From Cyclobacteriaceae bacterium (lineage in GTDB: Bacteria; Bacteroidota; Bacteroidia; Cytophagales; Cyclobacteriaceae): DNA of 22,529 nucleotides. Position numbers and translations under genes: made by a program. Shown piece after piece: positions 8,381-15,900 of this stretch. The stretch covers positions 1-22,529 of the forward strand of contig WGED01000336.1 of assembly GCA_015492915.1 (NCBI GenBank), given 5' to 3'. Under the pieces are notes generated by a model that was given only the letters and a program-made list of their open reading frames with translations, had not been told where the DNA came from and did not search any database. Position 1 is the first letter of the stretch; the number at the start of each line of letters is the position of its first letter.

Positions 8381-9424
8381 TTAATGAGCAAATATTTCCC
8401 AGACTAAGAATGCATTGATGGTGAGCATGCCTGCTACCCCAATCCAAAATCCCACTTCCTTGTCCGGCCATATTTTATCGAAGAATTTATCGATATAAGG
8501 CCAGAAGAACAGGATCATAATAAACACTAAGGGGCCAAGCACACCAATAGTCAGGTTGGTCACTTTTAGCCATCTGAACACGGGGAAGAAATACCATTCG
8601 GGTTTTATGTGAAGAGGCGTCACATTCGGGTTGGCTGGTTCTCCCAGTTCAACAGGGAAAAGGAGCGAGAGTGTCACCAACATAATCATGATGATCGAAA
8701 CCATGATCAACTCTGTGAAAATATGATCGGGCCACAACGGGAAGGTTTTCTTTTCAGTTTCTTTTTCACCTTCAAACTTCAATTCACTGACCCCATGGGC
8801 CCTTATCAAATATAAATGCCCGCCAATGGCCATTACTATCAGCAGGGGCAGCAACACGGTATGGAATAGAAAAAATCTTGTCAGCGTATTTTGCCCGATA
8901 TCTGAACCGCCACGGATAAAGTCGGCAAGCCATGGCCCGATAATCGGTGTGGCTCCCGCGATCCCAGTCCCCACTTTCATGGCCCAATATGACATTTGCT
9001 CATATACCAATGAATAACCGGTGAAACCGAAAAACAAGGTAAGCAGAAACAGCGTGACGCCAAACATCCAGTTGATGTCTCGCGGGGGCTTGTAAGTCCT
9101 GGTAAAAAACACGCGCATCATATGTAGCAGTAGGGCCGCAATCATAATATTGGATGACCAGCGGTGCATGCTGCGGATGAGCCAGCCAAAATCGGCTTGA
9201 TACGTGATATATTCGATGCTTTTGTAAGCACTTTCGGTTTCGGGTACGTAATAGAAAATCAGCATCAGCCCCGTAATAACCTGTACTACAAACATATAAA
9301 GCGGTGTTCCTCCCAATGCCCACCACCATCGCTTCAGGTGATTGGGGATGGGTTCCGCAGTCAGTCGGATCAGTGCTTCCTGATCAACCGGGAAAGATCG
9401 TTTAAGCCAGCTTGCAAGTCCCAT
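8381..9424 (-). CDS. Cytochrome b of a Rieske/cytochrome b complex (b6-type heme spacing, fused C-terminal PEWY domain)
   Basis: 347 residues from the ATG at 9424, two bases after the Rieske stop. It is a polytopic membrane protein with the four heme b ligands visible as His87/His101 and His188/His203. The second pair is separated by 14 residues, as in cytochrome b6, rather than the 13 of bc1. The quinol-oxidation motif PEWY is at 275-278 in the C-terminal part, which corresponds to subunit IV, so both parts are fused in one chain. It should exchange electrons with menaquinone and pass them through the Rieske protein. No cytochrome c1 or f gene is nearby; the next gene, 39 bases downstream, is the octaheme HAO-like protein, which may take that place (inference). 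Confidence 0.93.
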   Translation of the reverse strand: MGLASWLKRSFPVDQEALIRLTAEPIPNHLKRWWWALGGTPLYMFVVQVITGLMLIFYYVPETESAYKSIEYITYQADFGWLIRSMHRWSSNIMIAALLLHMMRVFFTRTYKPPRDINWMFGVTLFLLTLFFGFTGYSLVYEQMSYWAMKVGTGIAGATPIIGPWLADFIRGGSDIGQNTLTRFFLFHTVLLPLLIVMAIGGHLYLIRAHGVSELKFEGEKETEKKTFPLWPDHIFTELIMVSIIMIMLVTLSLLFPVELGEPANPNVTPLHIKPEWYFFPVFRWLKVTNLTIGVLGPLVFIMILFFWPYIDKFFDKIWPDKEVGFWIGVAGMLTINAFLVWEIFAH

Positions 9425-9426
9425 GA

Positions 9427-9861
9427 TCAACTTTCTTTATCTTTGAAATAAATGAAAATATTATCCTCCTGGATTTCCGTATGATACGTGTCGAGCGGAG
9501 CAGGAGGGGGGCCGGCTAAAACATTTCCGTCCTTATCGAACCTGCCTGCATGGCAGGGACAATAAAATTCCTGCCTGTCCTTCTCCCAGTGCACCGTACA
9601 TCCGAGGTGGGTGCATACGGTGGACATTGCCTTGACTTCGTGCTCACCAGTACGAACGAGCACCAGGTCCTTGCCCCGGAGATCCGTCAGTTTACGGGAG
9701 GTGTTTACCGGCAGTTCTTCCAGATGCATGGCAAATATGCGCCTGGTTAAATCACGTCTTCTGGGAGTTATAAAACGGATGCCCATAGTCGTGATGCCGG
9801 CGAATGCCGTGCCCAGTGGGATGAAAGCCAACAGGTTTCTTAAAACATCTCGTCTTTTCAT
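9427..9861 (-). CDS. Rieske [2Fe-2S] iron-sulfur protein
   Basis: 144 residues. The cluster-binding boxes are CTHLGC (Cys83, His85, Cys88) and CPCHAGRFD (Cys101, Cys103, His104), followed by the GPPPAPL proline loop. The N-terminus has twin arginines (KRRDVLRN) and one hydrophobic helix (about residues 11-30), the usual Tat-inserted anchor of Rieske subunits. It moves electrons from quinol at cytochrome b to a c-type heme acceptor. It follows the porin stop by seven bases and precedes cytochrome b by two, so it is clearly in the same operon. It is a small, standard-length quinol-oxidising Rieske protein, not a dioxygenase component. Confidence 0.95.
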   Translation of the reverse strand: MKRRDVLRNLLAFIPLGTAFAGITTMGIRFITPRRRDLTRRIFAMHLEELPVNTSRKLTDLRGKDLVLVRTGEHEVKAMSTVCTHLGCTVHWEKDRQEFYCPCHAGRFDKDGNVLAGPPPAPLDTYHTEIQEDNIFIYFKDKES

Positions 9862-9868
9862 ATATGAT

Positions 9869-11203
9869 TTATTTAGTTGGTTCTTTACTGTACAGTGTAG
9901 GTTTGAAGGTCACCATGATCCATCCCCAATTATTGGTGTTTGTATTGAACTCACCTGATGGATTATCGGGATATTTCAACGCCTGCATGGTAGAGGTAGC
10001 AAACATTTGAGAATATCCCGCAGCAAGTATTACACCTTTAACAACCGGCCAGGCAATTGTAAAATCAAGTTCAGTGCCCAGACCCTTGCTGTAATCCGTC
10101 CATATTCCCGAAACAGGATCCTTAATAGAATAGGTGGCTGCCGAACTGAATGTATGTGGTGTAAAAGTAAGTGTGAATTTATTGACGATTTTAAGTTTTA
10201 ATGGCACATAGAGATCAACCAACCCCACATTGCCAAAATGATTGCCTACATAAAAATAGTCCATCAAGCCATTGAATTTGTGGTTGGTTCCATAGAATGG
10301 GCTGAATGACCGGTCCTTTTCCCCGCTTACCCCTTTATCCTTTGAGTTAGTTCCCGAAAGAACCTCAAAACCAAAACCGAAAGAAAAATTCTTGATCACA
10401 TGCAATGATACATCCCCGCCTAAATAATAAGCAGACAGGCTGGTGCGAGCTTTATTTTTCCCTCCCTGGTAATAAGCTGCAGCATTCAGTTTGACCGTTC
10501 CACCATTAAGTGTGTACCGTCCCCCGAAAGTTTGACTGTACGATATTTTTTCCTTATAGACCGTAGTATCCGGATCGGAATCGTAAGGGAGGCCGTTATT
10601 GAGGAAGAGAATACTCAATCCTGATTTGCCGAATTTCCCATGGTAGTAAACTGTCTGAAATGCTTTGTAATTTTTCAAATCGTACATTTCCCTGTAAAGC
10701 GATTCCTTCGTGGCGTTGTACGCCAGAGATACATCAATAAAGTGGTTCTCATTGGGTGTTATCTTCAACATCGCTACATCATGACTCCGTGCTTGTTGTG
10801 TCCATCCTACATTGCCAAAGATCCTGTGATCGTCATATATGATCTCCTGACGGCCAAGTTTTAAAGAGAAGACATCATTGAAAAGGATCTGCCCCCATGC
10901 TTCATGGATCATGACGCCGTTTTTATCGGCTATATTGAGCTGATTCACATCGCCCCACACCCGAACATTTTGTATGCTGACATAGGCTTTGAATGTTTTG
11001 CCTGCAAAAAATCCTGTCAACCTTGTACGCTGTGAGATGTAACTGGCAGGACTGGCACCGTCAGGGAACAGTGTTTTGTACCCGTGCCTGTACTCAAATC
11101 GCGGCCTGACTTCAGCAGATATTTTAATCGTTTGTGCATTTGAAGTGATTGAAAATACTGTTAACGCTGAGCAGGCAAAAAGTAAGTGTAAAAAATTTTT
11201 CAT
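9869..11203 (-). CDS. Outer-membrane beta-barrel porin of the alginate-export type
   Basis: 444 residues with a cleavable signal peptide (MKNFLHLLFACSALTVFS, cleavage near SNAQ). The mature protein opens with IKISAEVRPRFEYRHGY and contains RTRLTGF and KLGRQEIIYDDHRIFGNVGW, the pattern of the alginate_exp-like porin family. Alternating amphipathic strands run to the C-terminus. Members occur widely in Bacteroidota with no link to alginate. As first gene of the operon, with only seven bases before the Rieske gene, it may admit nitrate or nitrite to the periplasm. That substrate is inference. The family assignment is by recognition of the N-terminal pattern. Confidence 0.75.
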   Translation of the reverse strand: MKNFLHLLFACSALTVFSITSNAQTIKISAEVRPRFEYRHGYKTLFPDGASPASYISQRTRLTGFFAGKTFKAYVSIQNVRVWGDVNQLNIADKNGVMIHEAWGQILFNDVFSLKLGRQEIIYDDHRIFGNVGWTQQARSHDVAMLKITPNENHFIDVSLAYNATKESLYREMYDLKNYKAFQTVYYHGKFGKSGLSILFLNNGLPYDSDPDTTVYKEKISYSQTFGGRYTLNGGTVKLNAAAYYQGGKNKARTSLSAYYLGGDVSLHVIKNFSFGFGFEVLSGTNSKDKGVSGEKDRSFSPFYGTNHKFNGLMDYFYVGNHFGNVGLVDLYVPLKLKIVNKFTLTFTPHTFSSAATYSIKDPVSGIWTDYSKGLGTELDFTIAWPVVKGVILAAGYSQMFATSTMQALKYPDNPSGEFNTNTNNWGWIMVTFKPTLYSKEPTK

Positions 11204-11270
11204 TGCCGGTAATAGTTAAAAAAAGATTTAAGAATAAAAATTCCGAAATACATACGAAGGTAATCACTTT

Positions 11271-11286
11271 TGTGACAAAAATCACA
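11271..11286 (-). promoter_or_regulatory. CRP/FNR-family binding palindrome upstream of the nitrogen operon
   Basis: TGTGACAAAAATCACA is a perfect TGTGA-N6-TCACA inverted repeat centred 75 bases upstream of the porin start. This half-site is recognised by CRP and by related redox or nitrosative-stress regulators such as HcpR. A second, overlapping repeat (TCAC-TTTT-GTGA, 11264-11275) adjoins it. If an activator bound at position -41.5, transcription on the minus strand would begin near 11237, and a weak -7-like TATTTCGG lies at 11243-11250. The regulator is not encoded in the window. Confidence 0.6.
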
Positions 11287-11372
11287 GTAGAAAAAAGCAA
11301 TAAATTAATTTAGAATAATTCAAAATAAGCAGTTCTCCCTAATGGAATTTTTGTGGTTTGATACACAGTATT

Positions 11373-11771
11373 TTACAGATAATCCGCGATGGTGTATTCC
11401 TTGAGATGCTTGATAAAATCGTCGGTAATTTTTTTAATGAAAGTATCGCGGATACACATATTTGTGGGGCATATCTGGTCCTCGTGAGGGCAGGCATAAC
11501 AAACCACCTCGCCTTCAATGGATTTATACACATCGTAAATAAGAATTTTTGAAGGATCTTTTTTAATCAGGAATCCGCCATTCGGACCGCGTGTCGAAGA
11601 GAGGTAACCGTCCCTGACGAGGGATTGGAGAAATTTGCCGACAAGGTGTCTGGAGGTATTTAAACGTTCTGCAATTTCGATGGCGTTGAGCGGTTTTTGT
11701 TCTCTGGCAAGGACAATAAGAGAATGAATCCCAATTGTAACCGAATTCGGAAAATTGATTACCCTGGTCAT
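11373..11771 (-). CDS. Rrf2-family transcriptional regulator with a four-cysteine cluster
   Basis: 132 residues from the ATG at 11771. An upstream in-frame start would add 25 residues unlike the family. The N-terminal winged helix-turn-helix is typical of Rrf2 proteins: AIEIAERLNTSRHLVGKFLQ and the wing GYLSSTRGPNGGF. Further on lie Cys91, Cys94, Cys101 and Cys106 (CYACPHEDQICPTNMC). Rrf2 regulators such as NsrR and IscR use three cysteines here to bind an iron-sulfur cluster that senses nitric oxide, redox state or cluster demand. Its place just upstream of the nap/hao operon, on the same strand, makes it a good candidate for control by nitric oxide or nitrite stress (inference). The four-cysteine spacing differs from NsrR/IscR. 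Confidence 0.88.
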   Translation of the reverse strand: MTRVINFPNSVTIGIHSLIVLAREQKPLNAIEIAERLNTSRHLVGKFLQSLVRDGYLSSTRGPNGGFLIKKDPSKILIYDVYKSIEGEVVCYACPHEDQICPTNMCIRDTFIKKITDDFIKHLKEYTIADYL

Positions 11772-11906
11772 AGCGCCATGGTTGCTAAAGATTAAAAAAT
11801 ACAGTGAAACTTGACGCAATATATTGAAAGTGAGCAAGTAAATCATCTGTTTTCATTATTTATAACCATTCAAAATAATCCATTTATTAAAATATTGGCA
11901 GAATTC

Positions 11907-11936
11907 TTTGATTTGTAATTAAATCTTTTAATATTG
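11907..11936 (+). promoter_or_regulatory. Putative Bacteroidota-type promoter of the tetR operon
   Basis: TTTG at 11907-11910 and TAATATTG at 11929-11936 resemble the Bacteroidota -33 (TTG) and -7 (TAnnTTTG) elements, with one mismatch in the latter and an 18-base spacing. The -7 element overlaps the TetR operator, which would allow autorepression. Confidence 0.4.
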
Positions 11937-11953
11937 ACTGACCATTCGGTCAA
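11934..11953 (+). promoter_or_regulatory. TetR-type operator
   Basis: TTGACTGACCATTCGGTCAA contains the inverted repeat TGACC-ATTC-GGTCA, and its outer ends TTGAC/GTCAA are also symmetric if slightly offset. It ends eight bases before the tetR start codon and overlaps the promoter-like -7 element. Position and symmetry fit a self-repressing TetR operator. Confidence 0.65.
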
Positions 11954-11961
11954 TTTAAAAA

Positions 11962-12561
11962 ATGAGCCCGAGAACCAAAGAACAATTCGAAGCGATCAGA
12001 AGCCAAAGCATCAGGCGCATCCTGGATGCAGCATTCTGTCTGATCTCAAAAAACGGTTATGAATCTACGAGCATTTCACAGATCGCAAAGGAGGCCGGGA
12101 TCTCCAAAGGGCTTGTTTACAATTATTTTGACAGCAAGGAAGATATTCTTGTTTCACTCGTCGAATCAGCTTTTTCCGAAGGTGAAGCACTGTTTGAGGA
12201 AAAGTTTGAGACGACAGAGCCTGAAGAGGCATTGTGTCTGTTATTTGATTGGTTTTTCAACGAATTAAGGACGCAGGCCGAACTATGGAAACTCATTACG
12301 GAAATGGCATTTAAAATTGAAAAGTTTCCGTTTATCGGTGAGTTACTGCAAAACAAGCTCCGCGAATATTTTTTTATGATCAGCCAGTTGCTGGCGCAGG
12401 TGGGCATGCCGGATCCCGAAAATGAAGCCCGCATGCTTGCGGCTGTTTTTGACGGCATTGGTTTTCACTATCTCATAGCCGGTGATGAATATCCGCTGGA
12501 TGAAATGGAACAATTTCTAATCAATAAATATTGTAAAAATCATAAAGAACAAGGCGAATGA
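11962..12561 (+). CDS. TetR/AcrR-family transcriptional regulator
   Basis: 199 residues. The N-terminal DNA-binding domain (about residues 10-60) is a classic TetR helix-turn-helix: RRILDAAFCLISKNGYESTS, then ISQIAKEAGISKGLVYNYFDSKEDI. The rest is the variable helical ligand-binding and dimer domain, here with several aromatic and acidic residues. It is the first gene of a six-gene operon. Its stop overlaps the start of the LolA-like gene (ATGA), so the regulator is made together with the exporter it probably controls. A good operator lies just before its start codon. The ligand is unknown. Confidence 0.95.
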   Translation: MSPRTKEQFEAIRSQSIRRILDAAFCLISKNGYESTSISQIAKEAGISKGLVYNYFDSKEDILVSLVESAFSEGEALFEEKFETTEPEEALCLLFDWFFNELRTQAELWKLITEMAFKIEKFPFIGELLQNKLREYFFMISQLLAQVGMPDPENEARMLAAVFDGIGFHYLIAGDEYPLDEMEQFLINKYCKNHKEQGE

Positions 12562-13325
12562 AAGCATCTTTCATAAATAAGGCTACTACAGTGTCCATCT
12601 TTTTTACCATGACTTTCGGGGCATTTTTTGCACATGGTCAATCGGCCAGGGAGGTGGTGGAAAAGATGGATATGAAAATGCGTGGTGAGTACAGCACCCA
12701 GGAGATGACCATGACCATCGTTCGGCCGTCGTGGAAACGGTCCATTTCCATGAAATCGTGGTCAAGGGGTCATAAATATGCGATGATCCTCATCACTGCG
12801 CCGGCAAGGGAAAAAGGACAGGCTTTTCTCAAAAGAGACAAAGAGATGTGGCAGTGGGTACCCGCCATTGACAGGATGATCAAAATTCCGCCTTCGATGA
12901 TGGGACAGTCATGGATGGGCTCTGATTTTACCAATGACGATCTTGTGAAGGAATCATCAGTAATCTACGATTATGATCATAGCTTCATAGGCGTAGAGAC
13001 AATCGACGGCCGGGAATGTCATAAAATACAGCTCATGCCAAAAGAAGAGGCGGCGGTGGTTTGGGGCAAGATCATTTTGTGGATCACAAAAAAAGACTTC
13101 CTCGAACTGAAGGCCGAGTTTTACGATGAAGACGGATCGCTGATCAATACACAGTACATGAGCGATATCAAAATGCTTGGCGGGCGATTGCTGCCGGCGC
13201 ACTGGGAGATGGTGCCGGAAGGTGAAAAAGGCAAAAAAACCATTATCCAGTTGGAAAAGGCGGATTTCGATACACCGATACCGGAATCATTTTTTTCACA
13301 GCAAAATATGAAAAGACTGAGATGA
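12558..13325 (+). CDS. Periplasmic LolA-like outer-membrane lipoprotein-sorting protein
   Basis: 255 residues with a signal peptide (cleavage near FAHG|Q). The mature protein has the pattern of LolA-like proteins annotated as outer membrane lipoprotein-sorting protein (PF17131 type): AREVVEKMDMKMRGEYSTQEMTM near the start, KGQAFLKRDKEMWQWVPAIDRMIKIPPSMM in the middle, and DFTNDDLVK. The fold is a half-barrel that can shield a lipid or acyl chain. This subgroup is usually found beside permeases (MMPL or ABC) and is not the housekeeping LolA. The gene is translationally coupled to tetR and followed by two permeases and an ATPase, so it probably carries the transporter's hydrophobic cargo through the periplasm (inference). 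Confidence 0.85.
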   Translation: MKASFINKATTVSIFFTMTFGAFFAHGQSAREVVEKMDMKMRGEYSTQEMTMTIVRPSWKRSISMKSWSRGHKYAMILITAPAREKGQAFLKRDKEMWQWVPAIDRMIKIPPSMMGQSWMGSDFTNDDLVKESSVIYDYDHSFIGVETIDGRECHKIQLMPKEEAAVVWGKIILWITKKDFLELKAEFYDEDGSLINTQYMSDIKMLGGRLLPAHWEMVPEGEKGKKTIIQLEKADFDTPIPESFFSQQNMKRLR

Positions 13326-13404
13326 CTGGAGTTGGAAAACCGAAGTTAGAAGACGGAAGACTTATCCTTCCAGCTTCGAGCTTCCACCTTCCGGCTTCAA
13401 ACTT
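13326..13404 (+). repeat. GAAG-rich imperfect inverted repeat between two operon genes
   Basis: A purine-rich arm with GAAG units at 13342, 13349 and 13356 faces a pyrimidine-rich arm of CTTC units (about 13367-13400). GGAAG (13355-13359) pairs with CTTCC (13367-13371) around a seven-base loop, and further GAAG/CTTC blocks pair outward with small mismatches. It is non-coding, lies inside the operon, and resembles a mobile or slippage-derived intergenic repeat. Confidence 0.6.
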
Positions 13405-13418
13405 AAATTATTGTTCTT

Positions 13419-14639
13419 ATGAACTCCAACTTAAAACTTGCATGGCGAAACCTCTGGCGTAACCGTGGCAGGACACTGATCACTGTCGCTTCGGTATTTT
13501 TCGGTGTCTTGCTTTCCACCGTCATGTCATCGATGCAGGAGGGCTCGTACAGCTCGATGATCGATAATGTGGTCCGCTTTTATTCGGGGTATATGCAGAT
13601 TCATCATGAGAATTATTGGGAAGACAAAACCATCAACAACACTTTCGTGGTAAATGACTCTTTGCTTGAAATAATTCAGAATGACCCCTACATAACCAAT
13701 TATACCCCAAGGCTCGAAACTTTTGCACTGGCTTCTTCAGAAGATAAAACACGCGGGTCCATGGTGATCGGCATCGATCCGGAAAGGGAGAACAGTGTAA
13801 CGCAGTTGAAAAAGTGGATAAATAAAGGGGAGTATCTCAAGCTCCGCGACGATGGCGTGCTGCTGGGCTATGATCTTGCCAAATATATTGATCTCGATGT
13901 GGGAGACACGCTGGTGCTGGTAGGTCAGGGTTATCACGGTATCAGCGCTTTCGGAAAATACCCCGTGAGGGGAATCCTCAAATTTGCAAGTCCGGACCTG
14001 AATCGCCAGACGGTGTACATGGAACTATCGAATGCACAACGTCTCTATGGTACAGGCAACCGGCTGACAGCTATGGTGCTGATGATCGAGAGTCAGGACA
14101 TGCTGAACCGTGCCATGAAATCATTGAAGAAGAAGCTGTTTCCACCATATTCAGTAATGTCGTGGAGTGAAATGAGTCCTGAAATACTGCAACTGATCGA
14201 GGGTGACAGGGCAGGGGCGGCCATGACTAAAGGGATACTCTACCTGCTCGTTGGTTTCGGCATCTTCGGCACAGTGATGATGATGGTGCTGGAGCGACGC
14301 AGGGAACTCGGCGTGCTCGTGGCCATAGGCATGCAAAAAGGCAAGCTGGCCCTGATCCTGTTTTATGAGACTATCCTGATAGGGTTAATCGGCGTTCTGG
14401 CAGGTTTTGCCGGAAGCGTGCCGGTCATTGCTTATTTCTTCAATCATCCGATCGTATTGTCCGGTTCGGCGGCAGAGACGATGATACAGATGGGCCTGGA
14501 GCCATTGATGTATTTCTCATGGGCTCCGGAAGTATTTTACGTACAGGTCATTACGGTATTTGCCATGACGGTGGTAGTGGCCTTTTATCCTGTGAGTAAA
14601 GCTTTCGGCTTGAAAGTGCACGAAGCGCTCAGGGCGTAA
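13419..14639 (+). CDS. ABC transporter permease, FtsX/MacB/LolCE type (first of two)
   Basis: 406 residues. The N-terminus carries the family signature for this type of permease, LAWRNLWRNRGRTLITVASVFFGV, which is the first transmembrane helix. A large extracytoplasmic domain follows (about residues 45-265). Three C-terminal helices include the coupling motif ERRRELGVLVAIGM, with the last helix ending in YPVSKAFGLKVHEALRA. This topology (one plus three helices with a big periplasmic domain) belongs to the MacB/LolCE class, which drives periplasmic or lipoprotein movement rather than transport through the membrane. It is paired with a second, homologous permease 18 bases downstream. Confidence 0.92.
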   Translation: MNSNLKLAWRNLWRNRGRTLITVASVFFGVLLSTVMSSMQEGSYSSMIDNVVRFYSGYMQIHHENYWEDKTINNTFVVNDSLLEIIQNDPYITNYTPRLETFALASSEDKTRGSMVIGIDPERENSVTQLKKWINKGEYLKLRDDGVLLGYDLAKYIDLDVGDTLVLVGQGYHGISAFGKYPVRGILKFASPDLNRQTVYMELSNAQRLYGTGNRLTAMVLMIESQDMLNRAMKSLKKKLFPPYSVMSWSEMSPEILQLIEGDRAGAAMTKGILYLLVGFGIFGTVMMMVLERRRELGVLVAIGMQKGKLALILFYETILIGLIGVLAGFAGSVPVIAYFFNHPIVLSGSAAETMIQMGLEPLMYFSWAPEVFYVQVITVFAMTVVVAFYPVSKAFGLKVHEALRA

Positions 14640-14657
14640 TTTTTAAATAATGATTTT

Positions 14658-15887
14658 ATGTTGATTTCAATAGCATGGAGAAATGTTTGGCGTAATAAAC
14701 TGCGCAGCGGCATCATTATCACAGCTATCACCCTGGGGCTGATTGCAGGGATATTCTCGACCGCCGTTTATGAGGGAATGGTCATTCAGCGGGTAGATAA
14801 GGTGATCATGTCGGAATTATCGCATATCCAGATACATGAACCCGGATTCAGGAATTCTATGGAATTGACAGGCTTTATTCCGAATGCGGCCTCGATTGCA
14901 TCGAAGGTAGATGACATTGAAGGAGTGGAAGGGGTGAGTAACAGGATCATTGTGTATTCCATGGTATCTTCGGCTGAAACGGGTGCGGGAGTGAAAATAA
15001 CAGGTATCATTCCCAAAGAAGAAAAGAAAGTTTCCAATATTCATACCAAGCTGGTTGAAGGTAATTATTTCGGTGAGGATACCAGGTCAAAAAGAATAAA
15101 ACCGATCGTGATAGGACAGAAGCTTGCTGAAAAACTCAAAGTTCATCTCGGGTCCAAAGTAGTGATCACCCTGCAGGATGTCAACAACAACCTGACAGGA
15201 GCACCATTCAGGGTAAAGGGGATTTTTAATACTTTGAGTATTGTCTTTGATGAGGGTAATGTGTACGTACGTTATGAAGACCTGAGAGCCCTGACCGGCC
15301 TTCCCGACGGGGCAGCCCATGAAATTGCCATTTTGGCCATGAACAATGAAATGGCCGAAGTACTGAAGCCGAAAGTTGAGGCTGTGGCGCCAGGTCTGGA
15401 AGTGCTGACATGGATCAACCTGAGTCCTGAGATGAACTATCTAAATGAGGCGATGGATCTGTATTTGTATATTTTCATCGTCATCATACTTTTTGCCCTG
15501 CTGTTCGGTATCATCAACACCATGCTGATGGCCGTGCTGGAGCGCACCAAAGAGATCGGCATGCTGATGGCGATCGGGATGAACAAACTGCGCGTTTTTG
15601 TCCTGATCATGTATGAGACGGTGTTCCTGACGCTTACGGGAGGACTGTTGGGAGTGATACTGGGCGCACTTATCTCGATATATTTCGAGACCCACAAGAT
15701 TGACCTCTCCCTGTGGGCAGAAGGATACATGGAGCTCGGATACGATCCTTTTGTATATACAAGCCTGGAATATGGGATGCTGGGCAATGTGACCATCATG
15801 GTGCTGATCACAGGTGTGCTGGCGTCTATCTATCCGGCGTGGAAGGCGTTGTCTTACAACCCTGCCGATGCATTGAGAATTGAATAA
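14658..15887 (+). CDS. ABC transporter permease, FtsX/MacB/LolCE type (second of two)
   Basis: 409 residues, homologous to the preceding permease: IAWRNVWRNKLRSGIIITAITLG at the N-terminus, a periplasmic domain, then helices around YIFIVIILFALLFGIINTML and the coupling motif ERTKEIGMLMAIGM. It ends SIYPAWKALSYNPADALRIE, the PADALR close typical of this family. The two permeases probably form a heterodimer with the ATPase encoded 13 bases downstream, as LolC and LolE do with LolD. They diverge in the periplasmic domain, which fits separate roles in cargo and LolA-like protein contact (inference from the Lol system). Confidence 0.93.
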   Translation: MLISIAWRNVWRNKLRSGIIITAITLGLIAGIFSTAVYEGMVIQRVDKVIMSELSHIQIHEPGFRNSMELTGFIPNAASIASKVDDIEGVEGVSNRIIVYSMVSSAETGAGVKITGIIPKEEKKVSNIHTKLVEGNYFGEDTRSKRIKPIVIGQKLAEKLKVHLGSKVVITLQDVNNNLTGAPFRVKGIFNTLSIVFDEGNVYVRYEDLRALTGLPDGAAHEIAILAMNNEMAEVLKPKVEAVAPGLEVLTWINLSPEMNYLNEAMDLYLYIFIVIILFALLFGIINTMLMAVLERTKEIGMLMAIGMNKLRVFVLIMYETVFLTLTGGLLGVILGALISIYFETHKIDLSLWAEGYMELGYDPFVYTSLEYGMLGNVTIMVLITGVLASIYPAWKALSYNPADALRIE

Positions 15888-15900
15888 TAATCAAAAAGTC

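Noticed and set aside
11772..11846. 25-residue N-terminal extension of the Rrf2 regulator
   Set aside because: Rrf2 proteins start just before the first helix; the extension is hydrophobic and AT-rich intergenic-like sequence.
15880..15900. TTG start for the ABC ATPase at 15880
   Set aside because: The added residues lie over the permease end and are unlike the family; the ATG at 15901 begins directly with the conserved IEIKNLTKIY.
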